Source of the DNA: Tubulanus polymorphus
Taxonomy: Eukaryota; Nemertea; Palaeonemertea; Tubulaniformes; Tubulanidae
NCBI RefSeq assembly: GCF_964204645.1
Contig: NC_134028.1
Location: 4,748,501-4,812,500, forward strand
Length of the DNA stretch: 64,000 nt
Direction: 5' to 3'
Part shown: piece by piece, positions 1-11,131 of the stretch
Layout of the letters: each line of letters opens with the position of its first letter
How positions within the stretch are numbered: the stretch's first letter is position 1
The notes under the pieces: model-generated
Databases searched by the model: none
What the model saw: only the letters and a program-made list of their open reading frames with translations
What the model was told of the DNA's origin: nothing
Program-made: the position numbers and the translations under genes

Positions 1-1024
1 TGGTAGTCAGGGTGGTAGTGTTGGTAGAGGAGAATCTGGGGAGATTGATGAAAGTAGAAAACAGCGATGGCCCGATCATCATCAGTTGTTCGTCGGTAAT
101 TTACCGTTGGACACGACAGTAGAGGAACTACGAACTTATTTTGAAGGTAATTGTCGAGTTTGAAATCTTAATGGAACTAGGAATGTCGTGGTCCTGATGA
201 TAATTTAGTTCGAGTCTACCTGTATTTGTATTTCCTCAATCTGAATTGTCTCTTTAATGAGTCGTGTGTTTTGTATTTGATAGATTTTGGAAAGGTTGTC
301 GATGTACGAATAAATACTAAAGGCACGGATAAAAAGGTAATTTCAGTTTCCTGATGCGACTAAACAATGAGCAGCATTTGTATGAGTTTTGAGTCACTGA
401 TTGCTTTCATTTATTTCAGCATTATGGTTTTATATCATTTGAACAAGCGAGACTCGTCAATGAAATACTTAAAAATAGAGTAAGTTTCAATTTAGATATC
501 ATTTTGTTTGATGGAGATGCGAATGTTTGTCACACTACTTTCTTAAGTGATGTCACGTCTTATAGTCATCAGATTTTACATATATAAACAATCGCGAAAT
601 GCATAGAATGTAGTAATGGATTGTCTTTTATCATTTCCACAAGAAATAGCATTTTGTACGTCACTGCGTTTCAGTGATTCTTAAACGCATTCTGTGGTCG
701 GGGATATTTGTTAGTTTCGTTAGTCACCAATAATAAGAGATCTGTTTGTTTCGTTATTTGCAGAAAGATTTAAAGAAATTCCGTAAAGATTACCCTCGGT
801 TAAACGTGGAAGAGAAGAAACCTCGCAGTGATCTCGGACGCCCGGGTAGCGGACTCAGGCCGAACATGCGCGGAGGTAGTATGGGATTAGGACGCGGTGG
901 AGGTATGAGAGGAGGTATGCGTGGAGGTATGTCTATCGGAGGTAACCCTCGAGCGGATACTCGCGGAGGACGAGGCGGTCCCCCCGGTACGGGCGGTGGT
1001 TTTAACGGACCACCGAGGCGTTAA
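1..1024 (+). CDS. G3BP: G3BP (Ras GTPase-activating protein-binding protein), C-terminal part
   Basis: The 5' part of the gene lies left of the window. Four exons are visible: 1-146, 284-336, 420-479 and 764-1024, all joined in phase by GT-AG introns, with stop TAA at 1022-1024. The product carries an RRM (RNP2-like LFVGNL, RNP1-like KHYGFISF) followed by RLNVEEKK, a signature of the G3BP RRM end, and then a Gly/Arg-rich RGG tail rich in MRGG repeats. A glycine/serine-rich stretch precedes the RRM. G3BP proteins are cytoplasmic RNA-binding scaffolds that nucleate stress granules. The NTF2-like dimerisation domain expected at the N terminus is outside the window. Family identity is well supported by the RRM-RGG order and the RLNVEEKK motif. 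The downstream AATAAA at 1239-1244 is a candidate poly(A) signal. Confidence 0.88.
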
Positions 1025-2335
1025 CAGGAATATCAGTGCTCTCTCGGAGAATGTATGCAATTCAAGCCCGCGTCGGACCAGGAGATATCGGTTGACACTA
1101 AATCGAGGCTTCGCGCGTTGCTCGCTTTGTCGTAGAAATGACTTTAACTCTCAGGTGTATATGTGCGTGTTGGAGTGTGCTAGGTGTTACGACGACAGGG
1201 CTGCGACGTGTTGAGTCTGGATTAAACGTAACTCCGGGAATAAATACATCAGTAATTCATTTGTAGATAAATTCACCGCTGTTGAAACCGACGCCTATCT
1301 TTAAACCAGTTCTATATTTAAACTGTTTTAAACCATTCCTCTGTTCGTCTTTATACATAAATCATTCGTATGGTTGTATATATCACAATTTGCAGATTCC
1401 TGATTTTTGTAAAGGTTAAGTTCGAAGTTTTTCGGGGTCCCCTATGTAACATGTGAATTTGCTCATGGTTGTCACGCGAACGATATTGAATCCTTCAGAA
1501 ATTTCGGAGAATAATAATTTGATTTGACGGTACGATTAGTTTCATCTCTGTTGATCAGTGGATGACGCAAGACCAAAACAAACATATATGAATTCTATGC
1601 AACATTTTGATTTGAAAATATTTTCATTTGTTTCGGGTTTTCTTTTTTTGTTCATCAGATTTTGAGATATCGTTATTATTCTCCGCGTGGCAATCGATCG
1701 ATAATATCATTAATGATTTCATAGTTTTGTTCAGTTGTTTATGAGTTTGATCAGTTGTGCATAATAGTTCTATCAGATATTTGGGTCCTATTGCTCATGA
1801 GTTATTGTCAGCGAACCTGTGGATAGCCGACTGGAGACAATTTAAACTGTATTGTCACCGGTCTTATTTATACGATGGTGGAACTTAAACCTATCGAGCT
1901 ATTAGTGAACCCTGCACTGGAGTTAATTGGGTTTGAATTATGGAATATAATCATGTATAAGAATAATGGCATTGGTTAAAATGTGCTACTTGATTGTAGT
2001 CGAATATTCAAGTAGACCCTCTTGAAAAAAGTAGTGTATAATAAGTGTTGAATCCGAGAGAGTACTAGATGTTGAGAGTGAAAGTGCCTGTCTGTGTCTT
2101 CATATCTAACCCGACATTTACCGGACGATGGTTGCTATGGATACTGCGACGAATCAACGTTCGTTGTCGTCGAGGAAAAGTTTTACGTGCGGGGAAAAAT
2201 GTGGGGTTTTCATCGTTTTGTGTCGTTTTATTTTATGTAATTAGAAAAAAAAAAGTAAAAGTTGTTTTTAAGTTTAGTGGTAGTTTGTAGCAGTTTGTAT
2301 GACATGTACTGTTTGTTTGTCGTATGACTCCTGAA

Positions 2336-2425
2336 ACTCCTCCTGGGGGTCAGTCTCTGGGCTGTCACTCCTCCTGGGGTCAGTCTCTGAGCTGTCACTC
2401 CTCCAGTGGGTCAGTCTCTGAACTG
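2336..2425. repeat. Short tandem repeat, about 30 bp x 3
   Basis: Three adjacent imperfect copies of a unit containing GGGTCAGTCTCTG, each ending in a variant of GAGCTGTCACTCCTCC. The copies differ by a few substitutions and one-base indels. No gene lies here. Confidence 0.8.
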
Positions 2426-5388
2426 AAACTTAACCGTTTATATCGGAAGTCTTGAGTGGTTGGAGCCAGCAGGCAGATCTGCTCCCGGTTTAGACTGACC
2501 CCGATACAACATGTGAGACGTTGTCTTCATGTGGCGTTTTTAGCTAAGAACTATTCACGATTATTAGTCATTAACAGATTATATCTCGAAAAAAAATCAT
2601 TAGTATTATGAGTGTTGCTAGGTGACGTGAGAGCGTACATGAGGGGTATCAATGCACCCATCCTCCCGTCCGTCTATACGGCAGTGGCGGGTAATTTTTA
2701 CTACTTTTGTAACCGGTTAGTTATATATATCGTATATAGGTGGCGTCTCGGTCATTTTCAGCAGAATTAATTCATTAATTTAAAGTGATTGTAAATATTT
2801 AAACGCTGTTCTCTCTGTTGGGGGTTCGCTGTTACACCTCACCGGTTGACCTCTCGCGTCATCTAGCCTTACGTGAAAATGGTAATAATAATAATAATAG
2901 TTTAAGAATAAAGAAAAGAGATATAGAGAAGAAGATATTATTTTTTATGCTTCAGTGGTTTGGCACACTGATATCAGTATCTCTCGATATCTATAGTGCC
3001 ATTTGTACAGGACGTAACTTATGTGTGATATTTATATATATATATTTTGACTGCCTTATACATTTGAATGAGGGGTTTATCCGATACTGAAATATAATTG
3101 ATGTAAAAATGATGATAATAGTAATAATGAAAATGATGTTAAATGAACAAGAAATTATTATTATTATTTAAGTTTAGACAATATGTGAACTTATGAAAAC
3201 AACATTTCCTGTTTGCCAAAATACTTAAACTTTACCCGGCTTGTTTTCAATAGATTTCGATAGTTGACATCAAAATTAGTGATTAGTTTTACAGCTTCGC
3301 ACTTTTCCTTCAAATGTGTCATATTCTACTGTAAAAAATTCTGTTTCGAATAAATAGACTCTGGATAAAGTTGTTGAATCCAAAAATGTTGAATCCAAAT
3401 CATTGAATAAGATGGGAATTTCAGATCAGTTCCAAAGCTTCAACTTAGATTTCGTTGGATGAAATAAACAGCAAATTGTTCAATATTTTCAATTCAATGT
3501 TTGGTATTACAGTAATTGTTGTTCTGATTTGATTAAGTTAATGACCTTGTCCTGGGTTAAGTTAGTTGTTTCTGCAAACGGTTACGGTCTAAGGTCATTG
3601 CGATATTAATCATCAGTTCATGTGAAAAATTAGTATATTTTTTTTAAATAGTTTTTTTCTCCGCATACCAGACGGTCCTGGTGTGCGTAATAGTCTTGCA
3701 TTTAAACTTAACTTAGTAATTTTAGCGAAGAAATCGGGCGTTGAAGTGAAAGAACCTCTGAATCGAAACCGGTTATACATCGCGTCTCTACCTTGCAGTG
3801 AATATTCGGGCAACACAGGGATAGGGAATTTAGATAGCTGTGATAGATTTCATAGCGGATCAAGTAATAATATGAAAAATACAATGTGCTAAGATTGTGG
3901 ACTTTTTCTAACCTGTATAAAATGTAATAGTTGTAGCGCTGATGTATTTTGTAGCTCACTCTTAACGAGCTTAAATCCTGTTTTCGATTTTGTAATTTTT
4001 AATTTCATTTTATTTTTGGTTGATTTCTAAATCTATTTTATATGATTCTTGTTCCAGTTGATATATTGCGGACAGTCAATCTGTCAATTGAAAGAACCCG
4101 GAGATTCAGGGTTCCAGTGTTCTCCACTACAGGTTTTAGAGGGGCAGCAACTCCTTTCATTTTTACATCCACTCCTCTGAAAATCTGCCACCCCTTATGA
4201 AACATATCTTGCCCCATTCAGAGTGGATGTCAATATTCTATCAATGCTGAGATTGCTTCGAAATATATCGAGTTAATGGAAAAAATAGAAGATAACACCA
4301 ACAACCAAATTATTGTATTTTTGGGGGATTGAAAGCCTTGCTACTAAAGCAGCCACGATGTCATACACCTAACAAAGAATGCAGCCCCTTAGAAATTCTA
4401 GTATATGGAGAACATTTGTGGTTCAATACCTAGGAATCAATCCTGAATATTCTTTCTCCTGTAAATAATTAAGAAATCAAAAATGCAGAATGCACTGCAA
4501 TCTTGATGATTGACAGATTGAGCCGATCTGATTGAATTCACAGTTATCTATTTATCCCTCTCTTTCTCCTGTGTTGCCCTGTAATAATAATATTGTAGTC
4601 ACTAATTCTTACTCTACCGCATGCTTTTTTAAATCAGGCAAAAATTGTTCGCTTTCTGAATTAGAGAAAAATCTGTTTATTCGCTCTCCGCATTATCATT
4701 ATTGTACCTTACTTTTCTTGAAAAGAAAAAGAGCTGTTAGATTTTGTTATGAAACGTGCTGTGTATTTCATCATTGCCGATGCCTTTTCATTTTGTGCCT
4801 GTACTCTTCTCCCCCACTGCCGATTGTCGGCACCAAACAAACAAGATGGTTTTTAAAATCTCCCAGCAATTATTTGTAGTACAGGGATTGTAATTATGTC
4901 TGGCTACAGATGTTTTGACAAAGAAAAAAAATTCCTAGGAAATTTTCTCAAAAAATATTCGATTCTCTTTGCTTTTACTTTCTTGCCGTCTTTGAGAGGA
5001 GCGTTCTAAGACAGGTGTGTTGGTGTGCCGACGTTATGCATGGTTTGTTATTTGGAAAAAAACTCGTGAAGACCCTCATATGTGCTTACTTTTCACAGAA
5101 AGTGCTAAAACTGGTATTTTTAACTCATAATCTGAAAAAATATTTGTCACAGCAATCGTATTCGTGGATACTTAGTGTTGATCAAATGATCCGAATGAAA
5201 TATCTGTATTCCTCACATCCCGCAGTAGAATTGCGAGGCTGTATTGGATCTCAACCGTTCAGTGCTGCCCCTATGAATAACGATAGCGGAATTTCTGTGA
5301 ACTAAAATATTCGCACTTATTTACCGCCGAAATATGAAATTTCCTTGTTACGTACAATACAGACCTGTGACACCTTATCATAATATGC

Positions 5389-5546
5389 GGTGGAACCTCG
5401 TTACAACAAACTCGGATACAACGATTCATCGGATATAACAAATATATAATCTTTGTCCCAAGTGATAAAATTTAATTAATTTCATACTGGATATGACGGA
5501 CACTCTATTTTCTGGTCCCGGAAGTTCGCTGTAACGAGTTTCCAAA
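5389..5546. mobile_element. Probable Tigger/mariner-type MITE
   Basis: The left edge starts GGTGGAACCTCGTTACAAC. The right edge reads GCTGTAACGAGTTTCC, whose reverse complement resembles the left edge. The interior has the repeated 'GATATAAC/GGATATGACGG' texture common in short non-autonomous Tigger-type elements. No transposase frame is present. Family assignment is from memory of such elements and is tentative. Confidence 0.5.
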
Positions 5547-6395
5547 GTATCAAATGATACTAGGAACCCGCCCTAAATTCGTAAATTGTGACTTGTAATA
5601 AGATACTTCCATATTTTTTTAGGTAACTGAGTTCTTTTTTTGCCAAAACTCACTTACTTATTAATTGGTTGTAGCATGAATTATTCATTCACATTATTGA
5701 ATGATCATTCATCGAAATGAAAAACTTTCACTCTTTTCCGACAAATACGAACAGACAACCAGTCTATGCCTGATCCCTGGTGGATTTTCAATGAACTAAT
5801 GGAGATAACCCCTTCTTGTGGAATTTTGATGAACTGAAGTGCAGACGCTTCATTCAAACCAACAACACACTATTTGTAATTCTCGATGGTCGCAGCTGCT
5901 CATTATACAAACAAAACTATTTTCGTCTATAACGTATGTCATTCATGCGTGCATTTTTATTGAAGCTTCTTTCACAGTTACAATGAGTACTAAGTCTGTT
6001 GACTCCAAACATTTTACTTTCTTGAATAAATGAATGACCCACGATTGAACTTAATCAATGTTAGCGGCAGAATGCTAGAAGATGACTGATTTAAGACCCT
6101 CTACAAGGGGAAGGATGCTCTGTAAATTGAATAAGCGTGTCACTCATTTCTAGTATTTACTCTAAAGCATACAAAAACGTTATACCACTGTGATTTATGT
6201 GATTATGAATGGATTCAAATATAATTCCGTGAATAAAGATTACGTAAGTTTACCTATGAGACAAGTAGTAATAAAGTTATGAATGTACTGATTTTATGGT
6301 AATTAGAATTTCATTTAACCCAATTAATGCCTTAATTAATCAACAAATAATAGTTTTAAAGATACATTCAAATCGTTAAGGAACAAGTATAAAGT

Positions 6396-8842
6396 TTATT
6401 TTGATGGTTCTTCGGGGGATGCCTCTTCGTCAGTTTCTCCTCGTGCCGCTGCTTCCTTGGCTAGTCTAGCTGCTTCCTTAGCCTGTCTCTCGCGCTGGAA
6501 ATCTCCGCATACATTCTTCACTTGATCTGGAATTAGAGAAGGGAAAAACAATTTTAAATAGCACCGATGATACGCACAAAAATTGCAAATTGCAAAGTCT
6601 GAGTCGAACTTCATATAGCTCTACTGATGCACAGTGTATGAACAAAAAAACTAAAATTGAAAATCCTCTCATATTATTTACCTTTTTCAAGACCCATACA
6701 TTCTCCCCATTCTGCTAGACTAATTCCTCCACCGCCTCCACAGTCCTTCAGGAAGTCTGTTATACAATGTTCAATTACCATCATAGGCACAGTTATCGCT
6801 TCCAATTCTTCTCCATTTATTTCACTGTGTTCAATTATTAGAAAAAGATGCATCATCATGGGGGGCTCTAGCAGGGGATGGGAGTGCGAACGGCCCGCCA
6901 ACTTTTTTTTAGAAAAGTTCTTTTGCTAGGCTGTTTTGAATATTTCGAATTTACCCATCTTCGTCGACATCTAAATCACAGAATTTCCACAATGTTGGAT
7001 TAATCCACGGAGTATCACTGCCTATTGCACCTCTAGCTAACGCGAATCCTGCTTGTCCCAATGTGCCTCTTCCAGCCTGAAAACAATGTGGACGCCAAAA
7101 TATTCTCATTCTCGCTCAAATAGGAAACTATCGGGTGAATATGAATTCAACACGTACCAAATCAAACATAGTAACAGTCATCCATCGTCTTATCCTTAAT
7201 GGAAATTCGTCCTTCTCATCTTGTGTGCACTCAGCGATATCTGTCAACAAAATCACAGCAAATAGTTTTTGAGAATCCACAGAACATGAATGTGTTCATT
7301 GGAAAAGATATGGGTCTTCGAATCATAGATATATTTTGCAGGATCAAAGGATGCTTGACCATGAACAGGGCACCTTCGAGCCGGATGCGAAAAGACCACC
7401 TCATGTAACAGTTTGTCCACTGGCATAAACTGCCTTTCTACATTTTGAACCTTACGAATGAGATGTTTAGAACGAAGGGTGGATCAAGGGTCTGATCCAT
7501 GGAGGGGTGCAATAGGGCAAGTCATGTATATAATGAAAAGAAAGCTCGTCGCAAAACATTAACCAATTTTCGAAAATACTGAGGACAAGCACATTTTTAG
7601 GAATACGTAGGTTAATTTTTTTCATTTTCCGTCAAATTTCAGGGCAACTTGACATTTCTAGGGGGTGGGGCACCCCCTGTGTTCTCCCCTTGGAACCGCC
7701 CCTGTTTCCGATATGCGACGTACATTGACAAGCTCCGTAATGTTTCAATCTGGCTGAACCTTTTCCATTGCAGCCGGGCTCCTTGTTTTTACACATACAA
7801 TTCTGTCGTTCCATCTCGCACAAACTCGCAACCGTTTCGTTTCGATTATTGCAGACCTAAGTAAACCATGTAGAAAAACACTTTTAACATCAGTTCTATT
7901 TTCTACGAAGTTGAAAAGGAGAAGACGTCTCTAAACAGTTCTCTTACTCGCATCCGTTGGTTGTATGCCGGTGGGCAGCTCGTTTGGCAAATACATTTAG
8001 CGGTGTAATCCTCTTGCGTTTCGCATTCCATACCTTTCGGACATTCTTTGGTCAAACAAGGGTCTTAACGATAAAGACAACACGAGAAAAGATAATTCAG
8101 GGAAATGCACAAAATCTAGCGATGTAAACTAAAACGTCGGTTGGAAAATTACTTCTAAGCACATGTATACAAGAAAGATTCTGTTTCTATACTGATATAG
8201 GTCCCCCTTCATATTTTACATTTATTTTCAAAAATAACTCATGCGATTATAAGTACGATGACGTCATCACGTCTGCGCGTAATGTATGACCTTGACCTTA
8301 CCGACTGGTTCCTCGGGACGTTTATAGTCGTACTCTTCTTCTTCCCCGTTCTCAGAACCGGCATCAGGTCCATCCTTTTAAACAATAATCAACAACATCA
8401 TATATGCACGTCAAGTATTTTTATACATAAATATCATGTTTGTTTAAAAATCATTTATTGTGTCTTACTAAATCTCCTACGTCTGGTTGTGGTGACGTCT
8501 GAAATTCGAGTAATATTCATAGTTTATTACAAAGAAACCCGAAACGATATGCATATGCGGGCACTAATATAAACATATGGAATTAAACAGTTTCATGTTA
8601 TTTTTTTCTATCATGAAATATTCCATGAAAAATTCTCATTATTTCACTTTTAACACAATCACTGAAAAATCGGTAATTTTGAATCGAAGATTAGTTCATT
8701 TACATACGTATGTTAAAACGTCTGCAGAACACGTGAAACTACTCATTTTATCTTGATGTCTGTTTGGCCTTACCTGAGAGCGAACGTACGTTAAAAGTAT
8801 ACTGCATAGGAGCAATGCCAGACTCCAAGATAAAACCTTCAT
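6396..8842 (-). CDS. SPARC: SPARC / osteonectin-like secreted matricellular protein
   Basis: Eight coding exons on the minus strand, all in phase: 8774-8842, 8302-8374, 7948-8063, 7724-7856, 7158-7240, 6955-7076, 6682-6824 and 6396-6526, encoding about 289 residues, close to vertebrate SPARC. The start ATG at 8842 follows directly on a splice acceptor (TTTCAG|G), so a 5'UTR exon lies upstream. The order is a signal peptide (MKVLSWSLALLLCS...), a short acidic segment (ENGEEEEYD), a follistatin/Kazal region with many cysteines (CPKGMECE, CICQTSCP), and the extracellular calcium-binding domain with FPLRIRRW and two EF-hand regions. SPARC binds collagen and modulates basement membranes. The first EF loop (DVDEDGEINGEE) is canonical. 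The second is shortened and glycine-filled (CGGGGGISLAEW). The C terminus is an Ala/Glu/Lys-rich extension. Identity is strong; the degenerate second loop is unusual. Confidence 0.9.
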
Positions 8843-10663
8843 CCTGAAACTAAAAAAGTTACGCATCTCGCTACAGTGCACCTCCACTACCGATTATCGC
8901 GACGGGTACATATCTTAACTCCAAGGCGTGGCCAGACATTTTATCTTTAGCATACAAATACATACTAAGTACATTTCAGGGTCAAATAGGATCGATAAGT
9001 CATTGCGAGCGGTCTGATACGCAAAACTTTTTGGTGGCCCGAAGTAAGTTGAGGCCAAAAAGAAAATGATCCCTTGAAAATTACGTTTAGCAATTCTAAA
9101 TATCTGTCTGCCGTAACATATTTTTCTTAAGCGTGTCGAGCCATCAGGTATGATACACGTTTAGCTACTGAATGATGTTTATTTTGGCTACAGTCTCTGC
9201 AGTCGAGTACAAAAAAGCTGAAGTCATCGTTTCTAAAATAACTCCCGCTCATCAGTACATACACGCAAAACGTGTAAGCCTATGTGTAATATACAAGAAG
9301 CTGTTTTTGCAGTTTTTTTTTAATGAGAAACGATAAGTTTTTCTACATGAGGGATATTACATCCATTTTCACCAGATTAAGAGAAAAAAAACCAGTAAAT
9401 TCAGCATATATTTGAGATTTTAAGATGATACAGAATTTTCGGCGAAAACCGTTGATCACATCTACGAAAATCTCAAAATGAAAGATGAATTTTGAAAGAT
9501 GAATTTTGTGGTTTTTTTAACAGTATTTCCGAAAAAGATATACATTTTTTGATAAACTTTATGGTTTTAGCATCGAGTTATGAAAGTTATTTAGCATTCA
9601 AAAGAATCTTTTACATATATGATCAATTCTATATTCGATGTACGTGCGCTCACCGCACAAGAAAGCATTCTTTAATTAACTAGGGTTAAATTCCTACCTT
9701 TTCTGATCTTTCTTTTCAATTCTCGTTATATCGACTAATTCTTATCGAATCCGTGCCTCAAAATCCACACCTAGGAGTTCTTTTTTATAAGGGAGAGTTG
9801 AAAGAAAGCTCTCCCAATGTCTGCAGTGGTATCTTGATGCGGAGAGAAGTGCCTTGAAGAATAAATCGACGCGGTACGTGGTTATTTTTCTTGCCTCGCT
9901 AAAGACGGGATACCAGCTCCAGGTAAATAAAAACTGTATGATCCAGACTATACACATCACGATTTACAAGGCTAAACAAAATGGATTTATTGTTTCTCTG
10001 TTTTTCTAATCGACCGAGGTTGAAGGGGCTGGGCGAAGAGAAACGCCTACTGAGCTTAGGTAATAGCGGCAATTCAGCACTAATTTTCTGTAAATTTGTC
10101 GACTTTAAGATTCATTGATATATGGATGAGAGGGTGTGGTACTTACACCAGCGTTCATTATTATATTTCATTTTTAGGCGCACTAGTCCGATCGGCAGCT
10201 TGCGTAGGGGAGGGGTCCCGGGGGCCTTAAAAATGTGGGAAAACTAAATTCCAAAACAAAATTATCATGCAATTAAGTTATATTAGCAAAAAGTAGGGCA
10301 CCCGGCCCGTGGAATCCACACTTATTATAAGTAAATTATTCATCACACCCGCAGTAATTACACTAGTTCCGAGAAATACCACTAGGATACCGTACGAGAA
10401 TGCTACTAAAATAAACCCCGGCAAGCGAGTATCAACTCCCACGATACAGCTTTGGCGGCATTTCTCCGAACCAATGAAATCAATACAAGCTCCGATAACT
10501 AAAAAAACGGCATATGGCATATTTATTCGATTCTTACAATTAATATTAATTTCATGGCATTATCAATTGAATCAATCTGTACTTATACCAAAAGAATAGA
10601 CTCAAATAATACAACGCTTAAAACAGAGAACAATTATTAACAATTTCGTGTGGTATGTATCCA
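8843..10663. other. Upstream region of SPARC; no firm gene
   Basis: AT-rich non-coding sequence containing the untranslated first exon(s) and promoter of SPARC somewhere above 8843. A minus-strand open frame at 10278-10520 would encode two hydrophobic segments, and another at 9742-9960 begins with a hydrophobic stretch. Neither has supporting splice partners or a recognised family, so neither is called as a gene. Confidence 0.4.
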
Positions 10664-10736
10664 GCCCTCGTGGCGCAACGGATAGCGCGCTGGACTTCTA
10701 ATCCAGAGGTTCTGGGTTCGAATCCCAGCGAGGGTG
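10664..10736 (+). tRNA. tRNA-Arg (anticodon TCT)
   Basis: A 73-base cloverleaf without an intron. The acceptor stem is CCCTCG pairing CGAGGG (outermost pair G-T), followed by a discriminator G. The A-box is TGGCGCAACGG. The anticodon arm is CTGGA-CTTCTAA-TCCAG, with anticodon TCT reading AGA. The B-box is GGTTCGAATCC within the T arm. A run of five T starts at 10741 and serves as the Pol III terminator. Confidence 0.93.
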
Positions 10737-10740
10737 AAAA

Positions 10741-10745
10741 TTTTT
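10741..10745 (+). terminator. RNA polymerase III terminator of the tRNA
   Basis: TTTTT a few bases after the tRNA 3' end, the usual Pol III stop signal. Confidence 0.7.
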
Positions 10746-10880
10746 CCCTCGTGAGCCGTCGACGCCACCAAAGACAGCAAACTTATTAACGTACTTTATC
10801 AGGCACCAATGAAATTCCTGTTATTTTGCGTAATTCCTCTGTTATTTCGTGCGTGTATACGTCAAACTATCAAAAGCACA

Positions 10881-11025
10881 AGGGGTCATTCATTTATTAC
10901 GTACGCATTGGGGAGGGGAGGTCAGTGCAATTGCGTACTTTAAAGCATATTAAAAAGTGGCTGATTTTGAGTACGGGGTTGAAAAATTCAAATTGTATGC
11001 GTACGTAATAAATGAATGATCCCCT
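10881..11025. mobile_element. 145-bp MITE with 28-bp terminal inverted repeats
   Basis: The left end AGGGGTCATTCATTTATTAC continues to GTACGCAT. The right end is its reverse complement apart from one extra base. The interior of about 85 bases has no coding capacity. The element lies between the tRNA and the 3' end of RPL18. Its left repeat supplies an AATAAA on the minus strand downstream of RPL18. The superfamily is not assigned. Confidence 0.85.
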
Positions 11026-11131
11026 AACACATAATGTCAAACAATCAAAGCCAAAGAGATATTATATTGTAAACCATGAAAGGTATTTTTTTTTCCTCAT
11101 TTCTGTACAAGACAAAGAAATCGATATAGAT

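Larger units (their letters stand above)
1025..6395. other. 3'UTR and intergenic stretch without a convincing gene
   Basis: The first ~200 bases after the G3BP stop are probably 3'UTR (AATAAA at 1239-1244); a longer UTR cannot be excluded. The rest is AT-rich with short open frames only. None shows splice-linked continuation, family motifs or a credible start context. It holds a 3-copy tandem repeat near 2336 and a probable Tigger-type MITE near 5389. Confidence 0.5.

Noticed and set aside
4532-5305. Plus-strand open frames of about 100 residues in the G3BP-SPARC gap
   Set aside because: Low-complexity composition, no domain features, no in-phase splice continuation; one of them has no good start context.
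10278-10520. Minus-strand open frame with two hydrophobic segments, and a second one at 9742-9960
   Set aside because: Neither has recognisable family motifs, a convincing splice partner or a poly(A) context; AT-rich DNA readily gives hydrophobic frames. The plus strand is also open over the same interval.
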